Below are positions 7,527-14,938 of a DNA stretch of 24,028 nucleotides, piece after piece (position 1 is the first letter of the stretch; each line of letters begins with the position of its first letter). The translations under genes were made by a program, and so were the position numbers. The notes below the pieces were generated by a model. That model searched no databases. It had not been told where the DNA came from and worked only from the letters and a program-made list of their open reading frames with translations. Origin of the DNA: a virus; the IMG/VR virus record IMGVR_UViG_3300017764_001819, positions 1 through 24,028 of that record; one strand, 5' to 3'.

Positions 7527-7591
7527 TGATATTGAATGGTACGATATTGGTACTATATAGAGTGAATGTTAAATTAAATTAAAAATAAATT

Positions 7592-7969
7592 ATGTACACA
7601 CTTAACACCTTTAACGACTTCGTAGATGAGGTCTTTTTAAACACCGATTACAAACCAAGACATTACCATAACGCAAATAACACATTTGATGTAACTACAT
7701 TAGATGATGGTAAACAACAAGTTACAATACCAGTTATAGGTCATGACCCAAAGAATATTACAGTAGATGTTACTGAAGAAGAGATTAAAATTAAATCTAA
7801 CAAAGAAGAGAATTCTTCTGTATATGTAAAAGAAATAGATTTAACTCTTACAGTAGGCAAAGATTACGATGGAACTAAATCTACAGCTAAGTTTGATAAT
7901 GGGTTGCTTATTCTCCTAATTGACAAGAAAACTAATAAAAAAGGTAAATCCTTAAAGATTTCTTACTAA
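7592..7969 (+). CDS. Small heat shock protein (Hsp20/alpha-crystallin family)
   Basis: A 125-aa protein with a short N-terminal arm (about 1-28) and an alpha-crystallin-type beta sandwich. Strands include KQQVTIPVIGHDPKNITVDV (41-60) and EEIKIKS (63-69), and the family signature appears in AKFDNGLLILLI (99-110), matching A-x-x-x-N-G-L/V-L-x-I. Hsp20 proteins are ATP-independent holdases; T4-like marine phages often carry one. It is a single-gene unit, preceded by the palindromic operator pair and followed by a terminator at 7991. The ATG follows an A/T-only leader (aaaaataaatt), with no Shine-Dalgarno. Confidence 0.85.
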   Translation: MYTLNTFNDFVDEVFLNTDYKPRHYHNANNTFDVTTLDDGKQQVTIPVIGHDPKNITVDVTEEEIKIKSNKEENSSVYVKEIDLTLTVGKDYDGTKSTAKFDNGLLILLIDKKTNKKGKSLKISY

Positions 7970-7972
7970 CAC

Positions 7973-7981
7973 ATATTTATA
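7973..7981 (+). promoter_or_regulatory. ATATTTATA motif copy after Hsp20
   Basis: Exact ATATTTATA lying between the Hsp20 stop and the terminator at 7991-8021. A transcript starting here would soon meet the terminator, so this copy may be incidental. It is listed because it matches the candidate late motif. Confidence 0.15.
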
Positions 7982-7990
7982 CTGGCTAAT

Positions 7991-8021
7991 AAAGAGGGGG
8001 TTCAAAAAATCCCCTTTTTTT
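7991..8021 (+). terminator. Rho-independent terminator after Hsp20
   Basis: GGGG (7996-7999) pairs with CCCC (8011-8014), the stem being extended by AAAGA with the T-run, around an 11-nt loop. It is followed by an uninterrupted run of seven T. It ends the Hsp20 transcript and insulates the following unit. Confidence 0.85.
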
Positions 8022-8030
8022 ATATATACA

Positions 8031-8039
8031 ATATTTATT
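8031..8039 (+). promoter_or_regulatory. Candidate late-promoter motif (ATATTTATT variant)
   Basis: One-base variant of ATATTTATA directly downstream of the terminator and 24 nt before the ATG at 8063. The location after a terminator requires some promoter here, and this is the best candidate I see. Confidence 0.35.
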
Positions 8040-8062
8040 ATTATACAATAAACTATATTATT

Positions 8063-8242
8063 ATGAAAGATGTTTATAAACAAAAGGTTTACAACTTACT
8101 AGAAGGAATCTCCTCTCGTACCAAAATCTTGGATGATGGGATTACTGGTGTACGAAAAATTGATAACTCACTTGCACGACAACTCATACAAGAAGTTTCA
8201 AAACTAACAGACCAAACAAGAGAAATGATAGATATCTCTTAG
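8063..8242 (+). CDS. Small ORF, 59 aa, unknown
   Basis: ATG at 8063, 59 codons to TAG at 8240-8242, ending 13 nt before the next ATG. The peptide looks helical and amphipathic (MKDVYKQKVYNLLEGISSRT, then LARQLIQEVSKLTDQTREM), with no membrane segment. It uses CGT/CGA, CTC and GGG codons more than its neighbours. The position between terminator and membrane-protein gene, with sensible spacing, supports a real gene; function unknown. Confidence 0.6.
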   Translation: MKDVYKQKVYNLLEGISSRTKILDDGITGVRKIDNSLARQLIQEVSKLTDQTREMIDIS

Positions 8243-8255
8243 AAAGGGAAATCAC

Positions 8256-9332
8256 ATGAAATTTAGAACCTTACTATTAGGATTATCCGCATTGTTCGTA
8301 GCATTTAATGCAGCGTTCTTTTCGGTAAGTGGTTTATCTAAACTATTTGCTGGAGCAGCACTATCTGTGATTGTTATGGCAAGTTCATTAGAACTAGCCA
8401 AACTTATAACTGCTGGTTATCTATACAACTATTGGGATAAGATAAATAAATCATTTAGATTGTATCTAAGTGGTGCAGTTATTATTTTAATTCTAATTAC
8501 CTCATTAGGTATATATGGATTTCTAACTTCTGCATTTCAAGATACATTTAATCAATTCAGTATAAAAGAAAAACAATTAGCATTCCTAGAACAAAAAGAA
8601 AAGTTTTGGGGTGATGATGTTATAAGATATGATGAGGAACTTAAAAGAATTAGCAGTAACATTAGTACTCTTTCTAATGCAAAATCTCAATCAATCGAAG
8701 TACGAGACACCTCGGTGGTTGGGGGCGTTAGACGAACCATCTCTACTTCCGAACTTAGGATTTCACAAAAGCGTATCGAAGTTGAAGAAGAGAATCGTAA
8801 GAGTGTTCAGGCGAAACGAGAAGTAGCAGCTGATTCCTTACAATCAATTCAATTAAAAATACTAGAGGTTGAATCAATGGAAGGAGTTTCATCTGAACTA
8901 GGCCCACTACAATATCTTAGTGGATTGTTAGATAGACCTATGGATGTTATTATCAATTGGTTTATTCTAATTATTATCTTTGTATTCGACCCACTCGCAG
9001 TTGCACTTGTAATTGCATTTAACAACGCTTTACAAGTTGATAGGGGTATTGTGGATAAGAAGAAAGTAGTTCAAAGAAGAGAACTATATGGAGAAGATAT
9101 AAAAGATTTAGAAGAAGAACCAAAAGAAAAAAAGAAAACTTTTTCAAAAAAAGAAGAAAAGGCTTCAATGGATAATATGGGTTCACCTTTAGTAACTGCT
9201 GCTAGAAAAGCAGAATTGTTCGGTGGTAAACCATATTATGAACATCCACTATTCGATTGGAGAATAAAAAAACTTTGGCAGAATGACCCAAAGGCTGTAC
9301 AATATTGGTCAAAAAATATTAAGCAAAAATAA
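8256..9332 (+). CDS. Four-TM membrane protein with long periplasmic/cytoplasmic coiled coil
   Basis: A 358-aa membrane protein. Hydrophobic segments lie at about 4-24, 29-49, 70-91 and 230-256. Between TM3 and TM4 is a long charged helical section (about 100-208, EKQLAFLEQKEKFW through KREVAADSLQSIQL) that looks like a coiled coil. The C-terminal tail is highly charged (VDKKKVVQRRELYGEDIKDL, then EEEPKEKKKTFSKKEEK) and ends in a Trp/Tyr/Lys-rich stretch. The Shine-Dalgarno AAAGGGAA (8243-8250) supports the start. Similar membrane proteins occur in large phages without a known role. A patch at about 8700-8830 uses codons (CGA, TCG, GTG, GGG, GGC, GCG) unlike the rest of the window. Confidence 0.75.
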   Translation: MKFRTLLLGLSALFVAFNAAFFSVSGLSKLFAGAALSVIVMASSLELAKLITAGYLYNYWDKINKSFRLYLSGAVIILILITSLGIYGFLTSAFQDTFNQFSIKEKQLAFLEQKEKFWGDDVIRYDEELKRISSNISTLSNAKSQSIEVRDTSVVGGVRRTISTSELRISQKRIEVEEENRKSVQAKREVAADSLQSIQLKILEVESMEGVSSELGPLQYLSGLLDRPMDVIINWFILIIIFVFDPLAVALVIAFNNALQVDRGIVDKKKVVQRRELYGEDIKDLEEEPKEKKKTFSKKEEKASMDNMGSPLVTAARKAELFGGKPYYEHPLFDWRIKKLWQNDPKAVQYWSKNIKQK

Positions 9333-9343
9333 ATTCAAAATTA

Positions 9344-9375
9344 TTTGGATATTTCATTTTTTATTTGTATATTAG
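9344..9375 (+). promoter_or_regulatory. Bacteroidetes-like promoter P3 (TTTG-N20-TATATTAG)
   Basis: TTTG at 9344-9347 and TATATTAG at 9368-9375, 20-nt spacer, continuing CTAATATAA as in P4. It lies 19 nt upstream of the ATG of the UV endonuclease gene and probably starts the operon up to peptide deformylase. Confidence 0.72.
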
Positions 9376-9394
9376 CTAATATAAAACTTAAAAT

Positions 9395-10342
9395 ATGAAT
9401 TTAGGATACGCTTGTATTAATATGACACTTGGTAAACAGAAACCAAGAATCACAACAAACAGAAGTATGATTAAACGAACCTTTTTAGAAAAGGGTGTTG
9501 ATTATGCTGGTGAGTTATCTCTACAAAATGTTAGAGATTTATTTACTATATTACAATGGAACAACGAACATAACATAAAATGTTTCAGATTATCTTCTGA
9601 TTTATTTCCATGGGCTTCAGAATATGGTATTGAAAACTCTCCATACTATTTACGAATCAAAACTATACTTCAGGCATGTGGTAATTATGCTACTGATAAT
9701 GGTATTCGTATTACATCACATCCCGGCCCCTTCAATGTATTAGTATCTCCAAGAGAGCATGTAGTAGAAAACACTATTACCGATTTAGAATTACATGGTA
9801 AAGTATTTGATATGTTGGGATTATCTCGTACTCCATACAACAAACTAAACATTCATTGTAATGGTGTATATGGTGATAAATTATCTGCCATGGATAGATT
9901 CTGTAAGAACTTTGAGAAACTCTCTCCAGCAGTACAAGGTAGATTAACAGTAGAGAATGATGATAAAGCATCTATGTACTCAGTAAAAGATTTGATGTAC
10001 ATACATAAAAGAATTGGTATTCCTATTGTATTTGATTATCATCACCATCAGTTTTGTACAGGTGGATTAACAGAACAAGAGGCACTTGAGTTGGCAATAT
10101 CAACTTGGCCAAAAGGTATCAAACCAATAGTACACTATTCAGAATCTAAACGATTACACGAAGGTAACGAAAAGATTAAAGAACAGGCTCACTCTGATTA
10201 TATTAACGATTTACCTAATCTATATGGTAATGATGTTGATGTTATGGTTGAGGCTAAAGCTAAAGAACTATCCATATTACCTTACATCACTTCAAATAAA
10301 TGTGAGTATAGTGGATTATTAAATACATCAAGTTATGAATGA
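9395..10342 (+). CDS. uvsE: UV DNA damage endonuclease (UvsE/UVDE)
   Basis: A 315-aa TIM-barrel endonuclease of the UVDE family, which nicks DNA 5' to cyclobutane dimers and 6-4 photoproducts. The N-terminus MNLGYACINMTL is typical of the family. RLSSDLFPWASEYG (65-78), SHPGPFNVL (108-116), INIHCNG-type strand (152-157), VENDDK (186-191), FDYHHHQFC (213-221) and VHYSE (246-250) carry the His/Glu/Asp metal ligands expected for the metal cluster. First gene after promoter P3. It gives the phage light-independent repair, fitting a sunlit aquatic habitat (inference). The length matches bacterial UvsE. Confidence 0.92.
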   Translation: MNLGYACINMTLGKQKPRITTNRSMIKRTFLEKGVDYAGELSLQNVRDLFTILQWNNEHNIKCFRLSSDLFPWASEYGIENSPYYLRIKTILQACGNYATDNGIRITSHPGPFNVLVSPREHVVENTITDLELHGKVFDMLGLSRTPYNKLNIHCNGVYGDKLSAMDRFCKNFEKLSPAVQGRLTVENDDKASMYSVKDLMYIHKRIGIPIVFDYHHHQFCTGGLTEQEALELAISTWPKGIKPIVHYSESKRLHEGNEKIKEQAHSDYINDLPNLYGNDVDVMVEAKAKELSILPYITSNKCEYSGLLNTSSYE

Positions 10343-10493
10343 AAGAACAAAAAAAATAGTAGAAAAACAATTAGAAGAAATTAGAAATCAAGGAAGAAGT
10401 AGAAAACAAATGGAATCAAACTATAAGATTGCATTTGTATCTCTTGTAGGATTAATTGGTTGCGTACTCTATATATTAATAACAGCATCATGA
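10335..10493 (+). CDS. Small single-TM membrane peptide, 52 aa
   Basis: ATG at 10335 inside the end of uvsE (8-nt overlap) and TGA at 10491-10493 overlapping the thyA start as ATGA. The peptide has a basic/polar N-terminal helix (MNERTKKIVEKQLEEI) and one hydrophobic segment (about 31-50, IAFVSLVGLIGCVLYILI). Overlaps on both sides support a real coupled gene. Unknown function; a holin-like or membrane-modifying role is possible but unsupported. Confidence 0.6.
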   Translation: MNERTKKIVEKQLEEIRNQGRSRKQMESNYKIAFVSLVGLIGCVLYILITAS

Positions 10494-11308
10494 ATACAGT
10501 AGATAAACAATATCAAGGGTTTTTAAGAAAACTCATAATGTATGGAAAAGAAAAAGAAGATAGGACTGGTACAGGTACTTTATCTTACTTTGGAGAAACT
10601 TTCAGACATGATATGAGTAAAGGATTTCCACTTCTTACAACCAAGAAGATGGCAGTTAGACAAATCTTTACAGAACTTAAGTGGTTCTTAAAAGGAAGAA
10701 CAGATATTAAGTACCTTCAAGATAATGATTGTCACATATGGGATGGTGATTATAAGAAGAGTGGAAGAGATGATGGAAGTTTAGGAAGAGTATATGGAGC
10801 ACAATGGAGAGGTTGGATGGCTGAATATGGTGGATATACAAAATCAATAGACCAGATTTCAGACCTTATTAAAAACATAAAAGAAAATCCAAACAGTAGA
10901 AGATTAATAGTATCTGCATGGAATGTTGGAGAACTTGAGAAGATGGTTTTACCTCCTTGTCATTATGGATTCCAATGTTATGTAAACGATGGTAAACTAT
11001 CTTTAATGTGGAATCAGAGAAGTGTTGATACTTTCTTAGGGTTACCATTTAATATTGCATCTTATGGGATGTTACTACTTTTACTATGTGAAGAAACAGA
11101 ATTAAAACCAGGTGAACTAATTGGTTCATTGGGAGATATACATTTATATAAAAATCATTTAGAACAAGCACACGAACAAATTAAAAGAGATTCATACAAA
11201 CTACCAACAGTTAGATTAAAATCAGTAGATTTATTTAAAGGTGAGTTTGATTACTCTATAATTGATTATGAATCACATCCGACAATTAAAGCACCATTAT
11301 CAAATTGA
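10490..11308 (+). CDS. thyA: Thymidylate synthase ThyA
   Basis: A 272-aa folate-dependent thymidylate synthase converting dUMP to dTMP. Motifs: RTGTGT (25-30), KWFLKGRTDIKYL, GSLGRVYGAQWR (97-107), dimer arginines SRR (136-138), catalytic Cys157 in LPPCHYGFQ, NQRSVDTFLGLPFNIASY (175-192) with the dUMP-selecting Asn188 (Asp in dCMP hydroxymethylases), and the C-terminal HPTIKAPL. The chosen ATG overlaps the preceding stop as ATGA; a longer frame with TTG at 10460 would add ten atypical residues. The retained Asn argues for ordinary dTMP synthesis rather than base hypermodification. Confidence 0.95.
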   Translation: MNTVDKQYQGFLRKLIMYGKEKEDRTGTGTLSYFGETFRHDMSKGFPLLTTKKMAVRQIFTELKWFLKGRTDIKYLQDNDCHIWDGDYKKSGRDDGSLGRVYGAQWRGWMAEYGGYTKSIDQISDLIKNIKENPNSRRLIVSAWNVGELEKMVLPPCHYGFQCYVNDGKLSLMWNQRSVDTFLGLPFNIASYGMLLLLLCEETELKPGELIGSLGDIHLYKNHLEQAHEQIKRDSYKLPTVRLKSVDLFKGEFDYSIIDYESHPTIKAPLSN

Positions 11309-13518
11309 AAGAAAACTATGAATTTATTTTTTACTTCGGTGGAACTTCCATAACTAAAGGAGGAGGTTTCGAACCATTATCAGCACGAACAGATATAAGA
11401 CCGTTGTATAAAGAAAAGTATGGTATTGATTTGCCATCACAAGAAGAATGTAGTTACGCATCTATTATTGCAAAAAACTTAAAGGCAACAAAATTTATAA
11501 ATGATGCAAAATCTGGTAGTGGAACAAAAAGGATTATAAGAAAAGCAACAGAGTATATTATAAAGAACTATCTTAGACAACCTCATTCTGCACACTTATT
11601 TCATTTTGAATTCCAGCCAGGTATAAGAGATGATATTTACTTTTCAAAAGAAAACCATCATGGTATATGTAATGCAAGTTGGAATAAAGAAAAGAAAAAA
11701 TACCAATTTTCATTAGTAAAAGAATGGTTTACTGAAGATAAAGAAAACAGAAGATTAGATAAAGTTTATGGAGATGGATATCAAACTTGGATAGATAATC
11801 ACTTCGATGAAGTAATCTACCACAAAGAAGAATCAAGAATGATTATGAACTTTATAGGTTGGTTAGATTCTATGGGAATGCAAAATGAATATACATTTTC
11901 TATGGGTTCATTTGATGATTGTGTTTGGTTTAACAAAGATGTACATCAGTTTCAAGATATGGAAAGACATCCAAGATGTGTAAATAGATATTTTAATTAT
12001 ACACATCCTTGGGGTCATGCACATGATATGGGTTGGTTAATATTAGATGAAATTGATTTTGGTGATAATCATTTAGGATATTGGGGAGCAAAGAAATTCG
12101 CAAATAAAATGACAAGTATTATAGGTGAAACTACTCATGTTGGCCCTGCAATTGGAAAATATAGAAATGGTGATATGGAGGTAATAGAATTTTGTTCTCC
12201 TCATACAAATGATTCAGATTGGATACCTGATTTGCAAGTTTCAATACCACATCTAAAAGATTTGGCTTTTAAAAGAGTACCACCAGATAATTGTAAACTA
12301 CTAGATATTTCATATAAACTTTTTCATCAAGGTTCAGATTTTAATGATTACAAACATTACTACGAAGAAATGTATCCAATAGTAAAAAAGAATGGAGGAA
12401 AGGTAATGGTAGTGTTAAGACAAGAATCTTGGGTAGGAGAAACAGAAAAACTTTTAAAAGATGTTGTTATAAAAGAATGGGGATTTAAAGAAGAAGATTT
12501 AATTATATTAGATTGTAACATTAAAAGAACAGAATTAGATTATTTAATAAAAACATATCAGGCAGACCCTGTGATGACACCAGATGATACACAACCATTA
12601 AGTTCATATTTTAAAAACGCATGGACACCAAATGATAATCCAAGAGGATATAGTATAAGTTGTTTTGTAAATAAACCAAACGCCTTAAGAATGCATACAC
12701 TAAATGAATTACTTAGTTTTGGTAATTCACATCAAAATTTAATAACTGCAAGAAATATCAAAGAAGAAGATTTAGTAGAATATAATGAAGTAACTCTACC
12801 AAATATAAGAGGTGAATTTAATTCTGAAGAAGTATTAACATATGGATTAGATAATATTGAAGAAATAAAAAAAGTAATTGGTAAATCACTAGAAGATTAT
12901 ATTAAACCAAAGGATGAAGAAAGACATAATTCAACATTAGATAGAGGTGGAATTTCATATGAATCTGTAATAGAAGCTTACAGAGAAAGTTATTTTAATA
13001 TTGGTATGGAAACATATACTATCAATGATAAAAGACATACTTTTAATGATTACATGGGAATACTAGAACATATATCAGAAAAAACATTACTACCACTATT
13101 CTGTGGGACAATGGTGTATATGATATTTCCAGGCAAGAATTATAAAATAATGGAAGATAAATGGGGATTAAATTTTAAATACCTCAAAGAAGAATTTAAT
13201 ATTAATTATAGAGAAAACAATGTATTAGAAGCATTAAAATCTATAAGAAAAATTTCAGAGAAAACTAAAGGATGGGATATTTCTAATTGGCATGATTTAT
13301 GGAAAAAGTACGAGAAGGTAACTTATGATAATTATAAAGTATTAGAAAACGCATTATATACAGATGAAACTCAATTTAAATTATTAAAAATATTAAACCA
13401 TCATGTAAAGTATAAAGATAGACCAAGACATAGACAAAGCTTTAAAGGATGGAATAATTCAAAAAACATGGGGTTGTTTGGAACAACATGGAATTCAACT
13501 GACAAAACTAACATATGA
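11305..13518 (+). CDS. Two-domain protein: N-terminal SGNH-hydrolase-like, C-terminal glycosyltransferase-like
   Basis: A 737-aa protein, coupled by short overlaps to thyA and the cytidylyltransferase. Residues 1-275 resemble an SGNH hydrolase: FYFGGTSITKGGG (9-21) with candidate nucleophile Ser15, NDAKSGSGTKRII (66-78) as the Gly block, and FGDNHLGYWGAKKFA (252-266) resembling the Asp/His block, though with D-x-H rather than the usual D-x-x-H. Residues about 325-690 have the look of a phage glycosyltransferase-like family: FVNKPNALRMHTLNELL (454-470), a TETY-type strand (MetGluThrTyr, 568-571), then HISEKTLLPLFCGTMVYMIF (589-608), where SEKT followed by a hydrophobic pocket strand is characteristic. 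I infer action on glycans (deacetylation/esterase plus sugar transfer). No signal peptide or TM segment, so it acts in the cytoplasm. The substrate is unknown. Confidence 0.6.
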   Translation: MKENYEFIFYFGGTSITKGGGFEPLSARTDIRPLYKEKYGIDLPSQEECSYASIIAKNLKATKFINDAKSGSGTKRIIRKATEYIIKNYLRQPHSAHLFHFEFQPGIRDDIYFSKENHHGICNASWNKEKKKYQFSLVKEWFTEDKENRRLDKVYGDGYQTWIDNHFDEVIYHKEESRMIMNFIGWLDSMGMQNEYTFSMGSFDDCVWFNKDVHQFQDMERHPRCVNRYFNYTHPWGHAHDMGWLILDEIDFGDNHLGYWGAKKFANKMTSIIGETTHVGPAIGKYRNGDMEVIEFCSPHTNDSDWIPDLQVSIPHLKDLAFKRVPPDNCKLLDISYKLFHQGSDFNDYKHYYEEMYPIVKKNGGKVMVVLRQESWVGETEKLLKDVVIKEWGFKEEDLIILDCNIKRTELDYLIKTYQADPVMTPDDTQPLSSYFKNAWTPNDNPRGYSISCFVNKPNALRMHTLNELLSFGNSHQNLITARNIKEEDLVEYNEVTLPNIRGEFNSEEVLTYGLDNIEEIKKVIGKSLEDYIKPKDEERHNSTLDRGGISYESVIEAYRESYFNIGMETYTINDKRHTFNDYMGILEHISEKTLLPLFCGTMVYMIFPGKNYKIMEDKWGLNFKYLKEEFNINYRENNVLEALKSIRKISEKTKGWDISNWHDLWKKYEKVTYDNYKVLENALYTDETQFKLLKILNHHVKYKDRPRHRQSFKGWNNSKNMGLFGTTWNSTDKTNI

Positions 13519-13985
13519 AAAAGTACAAAGTAATTTTAATTAGTGGGGGATTCGACCCCATACACAAAGGACATATCGAATGTATCCAAAACGCTAAGAA
13601 ATTGGCTGATGAAGTTTGGATAGGACTTAACAACGATAGTTGGTTAAGGAGAAAGAAAGGTAAATCTTTTATGAAAGAAGGTGAACGAAAGTTTATAATG
13701 GAATCATTAAGAGATGTGGATTATGTTTATGTAATGAATCCACTTATACATGGTGATGATACAGCAATTGATTTGATTGACCATGCAAAACACAAATGGC
13801 ATTTTGAAAAGAGAGGTGAGTTAGAAGGTAATATGGCATTTGGTAATGGTGGAGATAGAACAGAAACAACTACACCAGAGAATGATGTGTGTAACTCATA
13901 TGGAATAGATTCAGTATGGGGATTGGGTGATAAAATTCAATCTTCATCTTGGTTATTAGAAAAATACTTAAACATAGCAGAATAA
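13515..13985 (+). CDS. Cytidylyltransferase-like nucleotidyltransferase (RfaE2/TagD type)
   Basis: A 156-aa HIGH-superfamily nucleotidyltransferase. GGFDPIHKGHIE (11-22) carries the HxGH motif (His17-Gly19-His20); FMKEGERKFIMESL (52-65) is the conserved helix; MAFGNGGDR (107-114) and GDKIQSSSWLLEK (138-150) fit the C-terminal ATP/CTP-binding motif. Such enzymes activate phosphorylated sugars or alcohols (heptose-1-P, glycerol-3-P) as ADP- or CDP-derivatives. ATGA coupling to the SGNH/GT fusion suggests they make and use the same activated donor, an inference. Substrate not determinable from sequence. Confidence 0.82.
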   Translation: MKKYKVILISGGFDPIHKGHIECIQNAKKLADEVWIGLNNDSWLRRKKGKSFMKEGERKFIMESLRDVDYVYVMNPLIHGDDTAIDLIDHAKHKWHFEKRGELEGNMAFGNGGDRTETTTPENDVCNSYGIDSVWGLGDKIQSSSWLLEKYLNIAE

Positions 13986-14218
13986 TGGAAAAACATATAA
14001 AAGAATTAGTAAAAAAATATCCTAACGATATGGAGTTGGGTGAAAAGGTGAGACAGTTGTATTGGTTACAACAAGAAAACTTCTTCAAAGAAGATGATAG
14101 AAGTTGGATATATGAATCACCAGATGGAGGTAAAACTGTAACTCGTAGAAAAATGGGAGCAGATGTATCAACACGAGAAACATTAACAGATTCACAACAA
14201 TTACAATTATTTAAATGA
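13985..14218 (+). CDS. Hypothetical protein, 77 aa
   Basis: The start at 13985 forms a TAATG overlap with the cytidylyltransferase stop; an earlier in-frame ATG at 13949 would overlap it deeply and is less likely. A 77-aa soluble protein, helical and charged at first (MEKHIKELVKKYPNDMELGE), then SWIYESPDGGKTVTRRKMGA and a Gln-rich end. The short DGGKTVTRR section looks like a beta hairpin. No family recognised. The stop overlaps the deformylase ATG as ATGA. Confidence 0.65.
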   Translation: MEKHIKELVKKYPNDMELGEKVRQLYWLQQENFFKEDDRSWIYESPDGGKTVTRRKMGADVSTRETLTDSQQLQLFK

Positions 14219-14835
14219 ACAAGATAGTACAAGATGTAACTAAGTTAAGAACACCACTTACAGAGTTACCAAAGAATAAAACAGAACAAGATGTTATTGC
14301 AGCAGCATTGCTGACAGCATTAAAAAAAGAAAAAGGATTCGGATTATCAGCAAACCAAATAGGATTAGATAAACGAGTTTGTGTTATTAACACAAAAGAA
14401 CCTTTAGTACTTGTAAACCCTCGTATAACGAAGAGAAGTGAAGATGGTATAGTTTATATAGAATCTTGTTTATCTCTTCCTAAAACGATGACTAAACCAC
14501 GACACACAGTTCGTTCACAATCAATAACAGTAGAAACTGATAACTTAGGTACAGTAGAGTTTGGTGCAGATGAACCAAAGAAAATAGGTACAGAAGGACA
14601 TAACTATTTTAGTGATGAGGGGTTATTAGAGTGTGTAGTTGCTCAACACGAGATAGACCATTTAGATGGTATTTTAATTACTGATGAAATCAGAAGATAT
14701 ACTCAAACCATAGTAAAAGAAAAAAAATATGGTAGAAACGAAAGAGTTATGGTAAAACTTTCTGATGGAAAAACAGAGTTTATGAAGTATAAAAAGGCAT
14801 TACCACTACTTGAAGAGGGAGCACAAATAATATAA
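14215..14835 (+). CDS. def: Peptide deformylase
   Basis: A 206-aa metalloprotease-like hydrolase removing N-formyl groups from nascent proteins. The three family motifs are GFGLSANQ (41-48), ESCLS (83-87, Cys85 metal ligand) and QHEIDH (144-149, His145/His149 ligands, Glu146 catalytic). Between motifs 2 and 3 is a longer-than-usual stretch (about 110-138, including FGADEPKKIGTEGHNYF), and motif 2 has Ser where Gly is usual (ESCLS for EGCLS). Marine T4-like phages often carry deformylase, but usually a shorter one. Last gene of the P3 operon. Confidence 0.92.
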   Translation: MNKIVQDVTKLRTPLTELPKNKTEQDVIAAALLTALKKEKGFGLSANQIGLDKRVCVINTKEPLVLVNPRITKRSEDGIVYIESCLSLPKTMTKPRHTVRSQSITVETDNLGTVEFGADEPKKIGTEGHNYFSDEGLLECVVAQHEIDHLDGILITDEIRRYTQTIVKEKKYGRNERVMVKLSDGKTEFMKYKKALPLLEEGAQII

Positions 14836-14880
14836 TATTTTATATTTAGATATACACAGCCAAAAAAAAGTTCTAAAAAA

Positions 14881-14912
14881 TTTGGATAATTCATAAAAGT
14901 TTTGTATATTAG
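14881..14912 (+). promoter_or_regulatory. Bacteroidetes-like promoter P4 (TTTG-N20-TATATTAG)
   Basis: TTTG at 14881-14884 and TATATTAG at 14905-14912 with a 20-nt spacer and the same downstream CTAATATAA as P3. It drives the operon from the lysozyme-like gene at 14939 and probably gp55. Confidence 0.72.
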
Positions 14913-14938
14913 CTAATATAATCAAAGGAGCAATCTTT

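Noticed and set aside
8629-8826. 65-aa + strand frame inside the membrane protein gene
   Set aside because: Fully contained in another frame of a convincing gene and without its own initiation signals.
10460-10489. Longer thyA start at a TTG codon
   Set aside because: It would add ten residues atypical of ThyA and overlap the membrane peptide gene; the ATG at 10490 forms the ATGA junction used repeatedly here.
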